Shown in pieces: positions 51,309 to 60,135 of a stretch of DNA of 64,000 nt. The notes under the pieces were generated by a model. The model did not search any database and was not told the DNA's origin. It was given only the letters and a program-made list of their open reading frames with translations. How positions within the stretch are numbered: position 1 is the stretch's first letter; each line of letters starts with the position of its first letter. Both the position numbers and the translations under genes were made by a program. Origin of the DNA: Mycobacterium syngnathidarum (lineage in GTDB: Bacteria > Actinomycetota > Actinomycetes > Mycobacteriales > Mycobacteriaceae); assembly GCF_001942625.1 (NCBI RefSeq), contig NZ_MLCL01000089.1:310001-374000 (forward strand), in the 5' to 3' direction.

Positions 51309-51728
51309 CTATCCGGCTCCCGAGACACTCAGCGCCCAGAACACCAGCGCGTTGAGCGCCAGGAACGTCAGCAACGAGATCGCGCAGGCGCGACCCCACC
51401 AGCGCCTGGGTGCGGCGAACGGCAACACCAGGGCCCAGAAGAGGCTCACCGGCACGGAGATGAGCACCCCGAAGACGATTCCGTAGCCGTGCGGATCGGT
51501 GGCCGGATTCGTGTCGAAGGCCGAACTGAGAATGCCGTAGACGACCAGCGCCCAGAACGCCGCAGCGCAGCCGCCGATCACTCCTGTGACCCAGCGGATG
51601 CCCAGCACGACTTGGTCATGCCCGTTGGACGCCAGCGGCGGCTGAAGGTAACCCTGGGGTGCATACGCCTGAGGCCCGTACCGGTCCACCCACTCGTGCG
51701 GGTAGTCCTCTGGCGGTGTCTGCTCCAC
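51309..51728 (-). CDS. Small membrane protein with proline-rich N-terminus
   Basis: This protein of about 139 residues has a Pro/Gln/Tyr-rich cytoplasmic N-terminus (about residues 1-45). Three membrane segments follow (WVTGVIGGCAAAFWALVVYG, YGIVFGVLISVPVSLFWALVL, ISLLTFLALNALVFWALS). The GTG at 51728 (VEQTPPEDYPHEW) is a better start than the longer frame. No function can be assigned. Confidence 0.65.
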   Translation of the reverse strand: MEQTPPEDYPHEWVDRYGPQAYAPQGYLQPPLASNGHDQVVLGIRWVTGVIGGCAAAFWALVVYGILSSAFDTNPATDPHGYGIVFGVLISVPVSLFWALVLPFAAPRRWWGRACAISLLTFLALNALVFWALSVSGAG

Positions 51729-51800
51729 GGCACCCCCCGATTCGGTGTCCTCATCAGGATATGGGCGCCAGCACGATGCGGCGGGCACCGATTTCGACCG

Positions 51801-53558
51801 TCAGACGGTCAACGGAACCGGCTGTCCGGCCAGCGGCTGGTACACCGCGTACTGGAACAGGGCATCGAGGAGCGGCCCCACCAGTCCATCCCACGGCGTC
51901 GCCTGCACCGGGTCGGTCGAGGTGAATGGCAGGACCACCGCCGTGGCGGGACCCGACGAGGTCGGGATCTCGATGCTGTCCTGAGGCGCGCCGTGCACGC
52001 CGGTGTCGGTGCCGTGGTACATGTCGTTGATCCAGCCGGCCGAGATCGTCTTGACCGCATCGACATTCTGCGGCTGCGAGAAGCCGGCGATGAGGTACTC
52101 GGCGAACTGCAGGATGGGGTTGGCGCCCTGCAGTCCGTCGATGTGGCGCCCTCCCACCAGCATGACGCCGTTGAATTCGCCGGGCCGGGCGGCCTGTAGT
52201 TCCTGTCCCACCGTCCCGTTGCGGTTCCACGTATAGGGTTCGGATGAAATGAGCAGCACGGGACGGTAATTGGCGCCCGTGAGCTGGTCGAGCGCGTCGG
52301 GCACGTCATTGTGAGTGTCCACCGCATCGAGCAGCACCACGCCGGCCAGGTCGTCGACCGCGCCGTTGTCGGCCATGCGACCGGCGGCACCGGTGACCAG
52401 CATTCCGCCGAGGGAATGCCCGACGAGCACGAACTTGGACGGCAGCGTGACGGGGTGACCTGCCGCCGCACTTGCACTCGCGGTCAGCTCGGCCCGGTCA
52501 TCGACGAACAGATCGGCCACGGACTGCTGCATCGGCTCGCCGCCGAGCCATTCGGCTCCTGGATCGAACAGGTTTGACGACAGCGTGGGGGCGACCACGA
52601 TGCTGTTGGTCGACTCGGCCAGGTACGCCGCGGTGTAGCTGTACATCGGGCCCGTCGCCATGAAGCCGTGTTGTAGGTAGATGACGCCCGTCGCGGAGTC
52701 CGGGTCCTCGGGGAAATACCAGTCGGCCCGCACGGTCTGGTGGGTGCCCGGCATGTCCAGCGTCGAGGTGCGGACGGTGACAGTGCTACCCGGCGGGAGC
52801 ACCGGCGGGCCCGAGAACACCTGTAGCGCAGCACCGATCACGTTGAACACCACCGAGCCGACGATGTTCACCAACGGGGCGGGCCTCGGCGCGGTGGCCG
52901 GGGACCCGACGGCTGCGGCCAGTTGGACTGTCGGCGGCTCCAGCCGTTGATCGGCAACGGTTTTCGAGATCCTGTCCGTGACCTTGGCAAGCAGGGCGGG
53001 ACGGTCGGGAACGGTCCGGGGCGCCGTCTTCTGGGCGACTCGTTGGGTGACGGCTTCGATCGCATCGGCGATCGGGGGTGTCGCCTTCGCGGCGGGTGCG
53101 GTATCGGCGACTTCGGGAATCTCCGGCGCCTCAGGCTTGGCCGCAAGCTTGGGCCGTGGACGTGATTGCACGGTCCGGGTCTTCGGGGTGCGGTCGGTGA
53201 CGTCGGTCAGCGCCGCGCGGGTCCGCTCGGCGATGCCGTCGACCAGGTTGTGGACGGCCGCACGCGTCGGCAGCGACCTGAGCACGGGCCTGGGCAGCGA
53301 CAGCTGCGGGCGCTCGTTGGACGCGGCCCCGGCGGCTTGCCTCGGTTTCGGCTTACGTAGGCCGTGGTGGGCGACCTTGGCCCGTTGCTTGGTCGTCTTG
53401 TCAGAGTCGTTGGCGGACTGCGTGGTTGATTTCTCCCGACCTGGATCGGCATGCGACGTCGCGACGGTGCCGCCGATCAGTCCCATCCACAGGGCGACCA
53501 GCAGCACGCCCCACCCGATCGTCGTGAACCCATGAATTGCCCGCCCCGGTTTGATCAC
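51801..53558 (-). CDS. Secreted/anchored alpha/beta hydrolase (lipase-like)
   Basis: This 585-residue protein has an N-terminal signal-anchor (WGVLLVALWMGLIGGTVATSHA) and a Lys/Ala/Pro-rich low-complexity linker of about 200 residues. The C-terminal alpha/beta-hydrolase domain has the nucleophile elbow GHSLGG (Ser382), with DAVDTHNDVPD and GGRHIDGLQGANP near the acid and His. The segment VNIVGSVVFNVIGAALQVFSG before the catalytic domain is typical of mycobacterial exported hydrolases. It is probably cell-wall associated. Substrate unknown. Confidence 0.85.
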   Translation of the reverse strand: MIKPGRAIHGFTTIGWGVLLVALWMGLIGGTVATSHADPGREKSTTQSANDSDKTTKQRAKVAHHGLRKPKPRQAAGAASNERPQLSLPRPVLRSLPTRAAVHNLVDGIAERTRAALTDVTDRTPKTRTVQSRPRPKLAAKPEAPEIPEVADTAPAAKATPPIADAIEAVTQRVAQKTAPRTVPDRPALLAKVTDRISKTVADQRLEPPTVQLAAAVGSPATAPRPAPLVNIVGSVVFNVIGAALQVFSGPPVLPPGSTVTVRTSTLDMPGTHQTVRADWYFPEDPDSATGVIYLQHGFMATGPMYSYTAAYLAESTNSIVVAPTLSSNLFDPGAEWLGGEPMQQSVADLFVDDRAELTASASAAAGHPVTLPSKFVLVGHSLGGMLVTGAAGRMADNGAVDDLAGVVLLDAVDTHNDVPDALDQLTGANYRPVLLISSEPYTWNRNGTVGQELQAARPGEFNGVMLVGGRHIDGLQGANPILQFAEYLIAGFSQPQNVDAVKTISAGWINDMYHGTDTGVHGAPQDSIEIPTSSGPATAVVLPFTSTDPVQATPWDGLVGPLLDALFQYAVYQPLAGQPVPLTV

Positions 53559-53704
53559 GCAGGCACGCTAACCGGCCCCGACGGCCGCCCGCAGGAAAAT
53601 ACACAAATTCGTTCAAATGTTTCTTTAACGGGTCGTGTCCGCCGGGGCACCGCGACTCGTCGGGCATACTGAGACCCCACTACGCAGCCGAGCAGGACAG
53701 TCGA

Positions 53705-54346
53705 TTGTCAGCACCACAACGCCGACCCCGGGGACGTCCGGTAGGTGGCGGCAACACCGCCGAGCAGTCCCGCGAGGTGTTGATGGATGCCGCCGAGCAC
53801 CTGTTCGTCACCCGCGGGTACCGAGCCTCGACCATGGAGGTGATCGCCCACGAGGCGGGCTATTCCCGGACCGCGATCTACCGCCAGTTCGCCAACCGCA
53901 ACGAGCTGATCGCGGCCATGGTGCAGCGCACCACCCAGCGGCATATGGCCTCGATCCTCACCCGGATCCCCAAGGGGGCCGGCCCGGTCGATCTGCTGGT
54001 CGAGAGCTTGGTGATCGTCGCGACCGAGTTGGTGTCCGATCCGCTGCTCAACACGATCGCCGACCAGACCGCCGAGGGCACGATCGCGTCCCTGATCGCC
54101 AACGACCCGCGCCTGACCGAGTTGGTGCAGACCACGATCGAGGCCATGATCGCCGACGACGCCGGCCAGTTCCGGTCCGGTTTGCAGGCACATGACCTGG
54201 CGCAGTACATCATTGCGACCGCACTCGGTTTCCTGGTGAATGCCGTGCCGGTACGCAACGATCCCGCTGTAGCGCGGGACTACATCGAGACGTTCATCCT
54301 GCCCGCCATCGTGAAGAAGCCACCACCGCCGCGGCAGGTGTTCTGA
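53705..54346 (+). CDS. TetR-family transcriptional regulator
   Basis: This 213-residue TetR protein has a basic N-terminal arm (RRPRGRPVGGG) and an HTH with MDAAEHLFVTRGYRASTMEVIAHEAGYSRTAIYRQFANRNELI. The start is TTG at 53705. It is divergent from the secreted hydrolase and convergent with the proline-rich end gene of the MoxR operon. The likely target is itself and the hydrolase. Confidence 0.88.
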   Translation: MSAPQRRPRGRPVGGGNTAEQSREVLMDAAEHLFVTRGYRASTMEVIAHEAGYSRTAIYRQFANRNELIAAMVQRTTQRHMASILTRIPKGAGPVDLLVESLVIVATELVSDPLLNTIADQTAEGTIASLIANDPRLTELVQTTIEAMIADDAGQFRSGLQAHDLAQYIIATALGFLVNAVPVRNDPAVARDYIETFILPAIVKKPPPPRQVF

Positions 54347-54357
54347 GTAGCCGACGT

Positions 54358-55590
54358 TCACTCACGTTCGCCGCCATAGGAACTGGAATCCTCCAGGATG
54401 GCCTGCAGCTTGTTCCCCGGGTCCGAACCCAGACCATCGCGGCCCTCGAGGCGCAGATCTGGCGCGCTGGTGTTCTTGTCTCCCAACGGCAGTCCGTCGG
54501 GCCCCACCGGCCCGAGGATCTGCGCGGGATTCGGTGCGGCCGGGTCGGCCACCTGCAATGGGCCGTCGCCAGGGCCGCCCGGCGGTTGCTCACCTGCCGG
54601 GGCCGGCGGGGGCGGCGGCGCTTCGGGCAGGTTCTCACCAGGCAACGCCGGCAACGGCGGGGTCTCGGTTCCCGTCTGGCCACCGCCCGGTGCGAGCGGC
54701 GGTAGCTCGGGAGCCCCGCCCTGTCCGACCGGCGGGAGGGCAGGGGCCGCCCCCGGCCCCTGCGGCGGAGGGGGCGGGCCCTGGCCCGGTCCCTGGCCGG
54801 GCGCCTGCTGCTGTCCGGGAGCCAGGCCCGGTCCTTGTCCCGGACTGTCCCCTTGGCCAATGCCTTGGCCCGGCGGGGGTGGCAGGGCCGGCGGCGGCGG
54901 AGGTGGTTCGGGGGTCACCACGGCGGGACCTGTCGGTCGCGGCGGGGGCGGGGCATGCAGCGCGGCCAGTTTGCGGTCCAGCCGCGGTTTGGCGTCCGCA
55001 CGCACTGCCCGTCGTTCTTCGTTGGGATCGGTGTTGTACAAAAAGCACCCGTCGGGGGCGTCTTTCACCACGCTCAGGGCTGAGTTGTACAGCCGGTCGG
55101 CATCGTCGGGACGTCCGGACCGTACGGCCAGGTCGGCCAGCGTTTCCCGCACGAGTTCGAGATTGATCCGCACCGGGCAGGAGTCGTCGCTGTCGAAGCG
55201 TTCCAGCGCATCGCCGAACCGTGCTTCGGCGTCGTTCAGTTGCCCTTCCAGGACAAGCAGATCGGCTTCGGCGAACGCGATGTTGCCGGGTTCGATCACC
55301 CCGAACTTTTTCAGTTTGTCGACATCGATGCGCAACGCCTCGATGTCGTGCCGGTTGAACGAGTCCACAGCGGAATTCCCGACCATCACCACCGAGATCA
55401 GCCCGGCGACGACCAGCGCCAGCAGGGCCGCCACGGGTGCGGTGTAGAGGAACAGTCTGCGGCGCAGTCGCAGCCGCCGCTGCGACGGATGGAACCACGC
55501 CACGGTGCGGGCCCGGGCGATCTGCAGGTAGTGCCGCAGGAACGAGACGATCTGTCCCAGAACCTGGTTCGGCTTTTGACGCAACATCAT
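54358..55590 (-). CDS. TPR-like, proline-rich C-terminal membrane protein (BatC-like)
   Basis: This 410-residue protein has one N-terminal membrane segment (RRRLFLYTAPVAALLALVVAGLISVVMVG). A short TPR-like helical region follows (EADLLVLEGQLNDAEARFGDALERF, about residues 105-130). The C-terminus is long and disordered, dominated by Pro, Gly and Gln repeats (PPPPPALPPPPGQGIGQGD and similar). Its start overlaps the previous VWA gene stop (ATGA). The position after two VWA genes resembles BatC. It would face the cell envelope; partners unknown. Confidence 0.8.
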   Translation of the reverse strand: MMLRQKPNQVLGQIVSFLRHYLQIARARTVAWFHPSQRRLRLRRRLFLYTAPVAALLALVVAGLISVVMVGNSAVDSFNRHDIEALRIDVDKLKKFGVIEPGNIAFAEADLLVLEGQLNDAEARFGDALERFDSDDSCPVRINLELVRETLADLAVRSGRPDDADRLYNSALSVVKDAPDGCFLYNTDPNEERRAVRADAKPRLDRKLAALHAPPPPRPTGPAVVTPEPPPPPPALPPPPGQGIGQGDSPGQGPGLAPGQQQAPGQGPGQGPPPPPQGPGAAPALPPVGQGGAPELPPLAPGGGQTGTETPPLPALPGENLPEAPPPPPAPAGEQPPGGPGDGPLQVADPAAPNPAQILGPVGPDGLPLGDKNTSAPDLRLEGRDGLGSDPGNKLQAILEDSSSYGGERE

Positions 55591-56663
55591 TGGGCCACCA
55601 CATCCTCTGCGGTGAGGTCGCTGCGCGACAGCCGGTTACGCCGAACTTCACGGACCATCAACACGGCCTCGATCGACAGCAGTGCCGCGCTGATCAACGC
55701 GAACACCCAGTACCACTCGGTGCGCCCGACCAGCGGATCCCCGTCACCGGTGACATCGCCACCGTCGACCATGCCGCCCGAGGCCACCGGCGGTAGCACC
55801 GGCACGATCTCTTGGCCGGCCTCGCGGTGAAAGTATTTGACGCCAAAGCTCTTCGCGATGTCCTGTAGTCGGGCCTCGTCGAGCCCGGACCGGATGATCG
55901 CTCCGGCGTTCGGGTCACCGAGGTAGTTCTTGCGCCCGTTGGCATAGCTGTGGGGAATCGGGCCGCCGGCCGGGGTGCCGTATCCCAGCACCGCGCCGCC
56001 CTTGAAAAGGTCTTCGGAGATGTCGAACGCGCCCGGTTTGGCCTGGTCGCCCTTGGCCCCATCACCGAAATAGAACACCAGGCTCTTCGACTCGGGATAG
56101 GCCTTCTTCGCTGCTTCCAGTTGTTCGCGCAGCAGACCATTGGCGGCCACCGGATCGATGAAATTGTAGGAGTCATAAGGCGTCAGCGAATATGCCGAGA
56201 GATTCTTGACGTAGGCCTCGAAGCTGTCGGTATCGGGCGAGAGCGGCCAGTTGACCTTGGCCTTGGTGGCGAACCCGATCATGTTGAACCGCGCTGTTCG
56301 GTACTTCCCCATCAGCGCGGCGATGTCGGCGCGGATACCCTCCATGCGCGTCTTTCCGTTCCCGTAATCGGGTATGCGCGAAGTCACGGATCGATCGACG
56401 ACGAAGAACACGTTGATGTCGGAGACCGCACCGCCTGCGGCAGATGCCTTGCGATCGCCCTCATCGGCAACCCCGGGACGAAATGCCGCCAGGACCAGGA
56501 ACAGCGCGGCGAATGTCAGTCCGAGCCAACGCAATACGACGGGACGGTAACGGCCCGGTGTGGTGCGCACCAGCAGCTGATAGAGCGTGAACACCCGCAC
56601 GGCCACGATCAGGAAAGCCAGGATCGCGAGCAGGTAGGCAGGCAGGACCGGGGCGAAGTTCAT
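55587..56663 (-). CDS. VWA-domain membrane protein (BatA/B-like), intact MIDAS
   Basis: This 358-residue protein has two N-terminal membrane segments, a VWA domain (about residues 80-300) and a C-terminal membrane segment (WYWVFALISAALLSIEAVLMV). The MIDAS motif DRSVTS (D-x-S-x-T) near residue 88 and SLVFYFGDGAKGD suggest a metal-binding site. It overlaps the upstream VWA gene by 4 bases. It is part of the MoxR-DUF58-VWA operon and is presumed to act as an envelope-stress or chaperone-type partner of MoxR. Confidence 0.88.
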   Translation of the reverse strand: MNFAPVLPAYLLAILAFLIVAVRVFTLYQLLVRTTPGRYRPVVLRWLGLTFAALFLVLAAFRPGVADEGDRKASAAGGAVSDINVFFVVDRSVTSRIPDYGNGKTRMEGIRADIAALMGKYRTARFNMIGFATKAKVNWPLSPDTDSFEAYVKNLSAYSLTPYDSYNFIDPVAANGLLREQLEAAKKAYPESKSLVFYFGDGAKGDQAKPGAFDISEDLFKGGAVLGYGTPAGGPIPHSYANGRKNYLGDPNAGAIIRSGLDEARLQDIAKSFGVKYFHREAGQEIVPVLPPVASGGMVDGGDVTGDGDPLVGRTEWYWVFALISAALLSIEAVLMVREVRRNRLSRSDLTAEDVVAQ

Positions 56664-57742
56664 CGGCGCAGCACCCCCAGCCCGATGGACAGGGCCAACG
56701 CCGCCACCACCGCGATCGACAGCGGCACCGCCGGGATGTCGAAGTGTCGCTTCGAGTCCTGGTTGACCCCGAGGTAACGCGGTGCCGGCGGATCGTCGTT
56801 GATCTTGTCAAGGGCGCGATCGAGGATGTCGTTGGCGCCGTCCGAAGATCCGGTGCCCGCCGGGTTGTACAGCGAGAAATGACCCCTGGTGGCGCCGGCC
56901 AGTGCGCGCAGGGAGTCGTTGCCGGTCTGGCTGATCTGCCCGACGTCGGCCCGGGAAATGGCGTTGATCTGTATCCCTTCGCGCTGCGCCAGGGCCAGCA
57001 CCTGGGATTGGTCGTAGACCGAGGGCCGCTTCTCGTCGTCGGCGCGGAACTTGCTGTATCCGATGTAGACCAGTTGGCGGCGATGGGAATCGCTGCTGTT
57101 GCCGAACCCGGACAGGCACATGGCCAGGGTGTCTTCGAGGCTCGGCGCGTAGTCGACGTATTTGATGGGGCGGGCGAATGCCTCGAGCCCGGCCGCGAGT
57201 TCGAGCTTCTGCTCGACCGGCACGTTCTGGTGGGTGTCGATTTTCTGCTGAATCCCGGACAGGCCGGCGAAGTAACGCATCCGCTGCTCGGCGAAGGCGC
57301 TGTCACGGGTCATGGGCAGTGCCCGCAGGTTCTGGGACGTGATACCGAACGAGGTGGCCGTGGAGTCCTTGGCTTGCCCGGCCCAGTAATTGAGGAAATC
57401 GGCGGTGGTCGGATCATTGGCAGGTTGCCCTACACACAGCATGACGTCGCGGGGGTAGCTGGCGTCGTAGCCGTCGTTGGCCGTGGCGAGCTTTTGGGGA
57501 CGGGCCGCCGCGACGATGGCGCCCAGGAAGGCGATCGCCACCATCGAGCCGACGACAGCCATCGAGATCAGGTAGATGCGCTGCACCCGAGCGAATTCGG
57601 GCAACCGGGTCAGGCGGGTCGCGTTGGCCAGCGGCCGCATCCTGCGCTGCACCTTGGCCACCGGCAGGCGCCAGGCGATGGCCACGGCGATGGCGAGGCC
57701 CAGCACGCCGATGAGGAGCAGCCAGGTCCATCTCAGGTCCAT
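56660..57742 (-). CDS. Second VWA-like membrane protein, degenerate MIDAS
   Basis: This 360-residue protein has two N-terminal membrane segments, a VWA-like domain and a C-terminal membrane segment (IAVVAALALSIGLGVLRR). Where the MIDAS DxSxS should be, the sequence is DVMLCVGQPANDPTT, so metal binding is probably lost. HRRQLVYIGYSKF and INAISRADVGQIS follow the VWA strand order. It is probably a partner of the intact VWA protein that follows it. Confidence 0.8.
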   Translation of the reverse strand: MDLRWTWLLLIGVLGLAIAVAIAWRLPVAKVQRRMRPLANATRLTRLPEFARVQRIYLISMAVVGSMVAIAFLGAIVAAARPQKLATANDGYDASYPRDVMLCVGQPANDPTTADFLNYWAGQAKDSTATSFGITSQNLRALPMTRDSAFAEQRMRYFAGLSGIQQKIDTHQNVPVEQKLELAAGLEAFARPIKYVDYAPSLEDTLAMCLSGFGNSSDSHRRQLVYIGYSKFRADDEKRPSVYDQSQVLALAQREGIQINAISRADVGQISQTGNDSLRALAGATRGHFSLYNPAGTGSSDGANDILDRALDKINDDPPAPRYLGVNQDSKRHFDIPAVPLSIAVVAALALSIGLGVLRR

Positions 57743-58209
57743 GCGTGGATCATCTCCTCGGCCGAACGCCCCAAAGCCAGTACGTCAGCCCGGGATTCGG
57801 GATTGAACTGCGCATCGTGCAAGAGCGTCAGCAGTGGGACGGCGTCGGACAACTCGCCCTGGGCGAGGTACTCGGTCAGCAGGTTCTTGGCGTATACCCC
57901 GGTGCGCAGGTACAGGAAGCTGCGCAGTGTGTGGTTGTAGGCGGTGGCAGCGTCTTCCCGGGACAGCTCACGTCTGCCGTAACGCGCGGTCGTCTCTTCG
58001 ATCGCCCGGGTGAATCGGCGCCGGATCAGTTGGGCATGCCAGTCGCGTAGGACGGGGATGGACCGCAACCGTTGCGGCGGCAGCGTCCAGATCACCACGC
58101 CGGCGCACCAGGCGATCAGCGCCACGACGATCAGGGCGGCCAGCACCAGCCACCATCCCGACGGGGCCAGCGGTCCGCCGATGAACCTCAGCAGGTCATC
58201 ACCGGGCAT
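57733..58209 (-). CDS. Short membrane protein of the MoxR-VWA operon (DUF4381/DUF4129-like)
   Basis: This 158-residue protein has an N-terminal membrane segment (WWLVLAALIVVALIAWCAGVVIW). A cytoplasmic helical C-terminus follows (RRFTRAIEETTARYGRRELSREDAATAYNHTLRSFLYLRTG). The order between DUF58 and the VWA genes matches the short DUF4381/DUF4129-type member of Bat clusters. It overlaps both neighbours by about 10 bases. Confidence 0.7.
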   Translation of the reverse strand: MPGDDLLRFIGGPLAPSGWWLVLAALIVVALIAWCAGVVIWTLPPQRLRSIPVLRDWHAQLIRRRFTRAIEETTARYGRRELSREDAATAYNHTLRSFLYLRTGVYAKNLLTEYLAQGELSDAVPLLTLLHDAQFNPESRADVLALGRSAEEMIHAWT

Positions 58210-59071
58210 TGCTGTACACCTCCGTCAGATGCGTGATCCGGTTGCGGACTTCGAGGCTGCCGCCGATGCGGACGAAAGGCACTGCCATCCTGTCGAAGAA
58301 CCGGTCGAGATCGACCATCCGTTGCTGCTCGGCCCGGCGGTAGGCGTCGACGACGGCGCGGCCCAATGTGGTGCCGTCGGGGATGAACCGTCCGGTGCCC
58401 ACGTCGTAGCCGTCCATCTCGCCCTGGTCCGCGCCGACGGCCGGCATGTCCGACATCGCCACCCACAGCAGCTCGTGACGGCCGGCCAGTCGCTTGACGG
58501 CTTCCTCCAGCTCGGTGGAGATCTCCGGCTCATCGGCGATGACGACCATCAACAGCCGCGCACGATGGCTGTGGGCGACGTAGTTCAGCTGCGTGACGAT
58601 GCGGCTTTCCCCGACGTCGCCGACGCTGTGCGCCGCGAGCTGCTCGAGCATCCCCTCGATGTGGTTCTCGCCCTTGCGGCTTCGCACCGTGGCGCTGCCG
58701 CGGGCATCGCCGTAGACCAGGCCGAGCTCATCGGAGCGGCTCATGCTGATCATCCCGATGACACCGGCCACCACACCGGCGATGTCGCGTTTGAACTCAC
58801 CGCTGGGCGCCAGGGCGGACATGTTGCGTCCCGTGTCGCACACCAACAGGATCTTGTGGTGCTTCTCGGTGACGAATTTCGTGACCAGGGTGTCGCTGGA
58901 GCGGGCCGTGGCTTTCCAGTTGATGTCGCGGATGTCGTCGCCGGGCACATACGGACGCAGATCGTCGAACTCCAGCGTGCGAGTGTGCAGCAATGCATGC
59001 TTGCCGCCTTGCAGCATGCTGCGACTGACATTGCCGAAGTACTGCCGCGCGCGGTTGAGGTGCCTACCCAT
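58199..59071 (-). CDS. DUF58-family protein
   Basis: This 290-residue DUF58 protein carries the family signature YVPGDDIRDINWKATARS at about residues 39-56. It also has LLVCDTGRNMSAL (VWA-like) and SDELGLVYGDARG. DUF58 proteins are regular partners of MoxR ATPases. It starts 7 bases after the moxR stop; its function is inferred from the association. Confidence 0.93.
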   Translation of the reverse strand: MGRHLNRARQYFGNVSRSMLQGGKHALLHTRTLEFDDLRPYVPGDDIRDINWKATARSSDTLVTKFVTEKHHKILLVCDTGRNMSALAPSGEFKRDIAGVVAGVIGMISMSRSDELGLVYGDARGSATVRSRKGENHIEGMLEQLAAHSVGDVGESRIVTQLNYVAHSHRARLLMVVIADEPEISTELEEAVKRLAGRHELLWVAMSDMPAVGADQGEMDGYDVGTGRFIPDGTTLGRAVVDAYRRAEQQRMVDLDRFFDRMAVPFVRIGGSLEVRNRITHLTEVYSNAR

Positions 59072-59078
59072 CGCCGGA

Positions 59079-60125
59079 CTATCCGGGCACCGGGACCGCT
59101 TGCAGCACCTGATCGATCACGGACTCCGGGGTGACCTTGGCGCTGACTGCCTCGAATCCGAGGATGAGCCGATGCCGCAGCACCCGGTAGGCCACCTTGT
59201 GGATGTCCGGCGGCAGAACGTGATTGCGGCCGGCGATCAGCGCGGCGGCGCGTGCGGCGTTGACGAAGGCGATCGTGGCGCGGGGGCTGGCGCCGTACTC
59301 GATGAACCGAGCCACCTCCGGGCGCAGGAACTGGTGCGGTTCGCGGGTGACGTGCACCAGCCGGCTCACGTACTGCATCAGCACCGGGTCCATGTGCACG
59401 TTGCGCGTGGTGAGTTGCAGTCGCCGAATCGTTTCCAGGTTCACCACCGGACGCGGCACCCCGGTCCGGTCGTACACCCCACGGTCTCTGCGCTGCAGCA
59501 CCTCGACCTCTTCTTCGGGGGTCGGGTAACGCAGCACCTCTTTGAGCATGAACCGGTCGGTCTGGGCTTCCGACAGCGGATACGTGCCCTCCTGGTCGAC
59601 GGGGTTCTGGGTGGCGATCACCAGGAAGGGTTCGGGCAGTGGGTATGTCGTTCCGGCGATGGTGGTCTGGCGTTCCTCCATCGCTTCGAGCATGGCGCTC
59701 TGCGATTTCGAGCTGGACCGGTTGATCTCGTCGAGCAGCACGATGTTGGCGTGCACGGGGCCCAGCTGGGTCTTGAACTCCGCGGTGGTGGCGTCGTAGA
59801 TCTGGGTTCCCAGAATGTCGCTGGGCAGCAGGTCCGGCGTGCACTGGATCCGCTGGAAGGTTCCCGCGATCGCATCCGAAAGGGTGCGGGCCGCCGTGGT
59901 TTTCGCCAGGCCCGGCACGCTTTCGAGCAGAATGTGCCCGCCGCCCAGCAAGCCGATCAGCAGCGTCTCACGCAGCTGATCCTGCCCGACCACCTTGGCG
60001 CCGAAGGCGTAGCCGATCTCGCGTACCGCCTGCATCGCGAGTTGTAGTTCCTGATTACCGGGCTGAACCCGGTTGGTCAATGTCGTACGTTCCCCCGCAT
60101 CCACGCCGGGCTGTTGGAGTTCCAC
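59079..60125 (-). CDS. moxR: MoxR-family AAA+ ATPase
   Basis: This 348-residue AAA+ ATPase has a Walker A-like ESVPGLAKTT at about residues 68-77 and Walker B IVLLDEINR. It also has sensor FLVIATQNPVDQEGTYPLSEAQTDRF and an arginine-finger/lid region ASPRATIAFVNAARAAA. MoxR proteins are chaperones that insert cofactors or metals into VWA-containing partners. The start is GTG at 60125. It heads the DUF58-VWA genes, just after the three paralogues. Confidence 0.94.
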   Translation of the reverse strand: MELQQPGVDAGERTTLTNRVQPGNQELQLAMQAVREIGYAFGAKVVGQDQLRETLLIGLLGGGHILLESVPGLAKTTAARTLSDAIAGTFQRIQCTPDLLPSDILGTQIYDATTAEFKTQLGPVHANIVLLDEINRSSSKSQSAMLEAMEERQTTIAGTTYPLPEPFLVIATQNPVDQEGTYPLSEAQTDRFMLKEVLRYPTPEEEVEVLQRRDRGVYDRTGVPRPVVNLETIRRLQLTTRNVHMDPVLMQYVSRLVHVTREPHQFLRPEVARFIEYGASPRATIAFVNAARAAALIAGRNHVLPPDIHKVAYRVLRHRLILGFEAVSAKVTPESVIDQVLQAVPVPG

Positions 60126-60135
60126 TCGGTGATCC

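Noticed and set aside
54700..54960. Pro/Gly repeats as a genomic repeat
   Set aside because: They are in frame in the BatC-like gene and best seen as a disordered protein tail.
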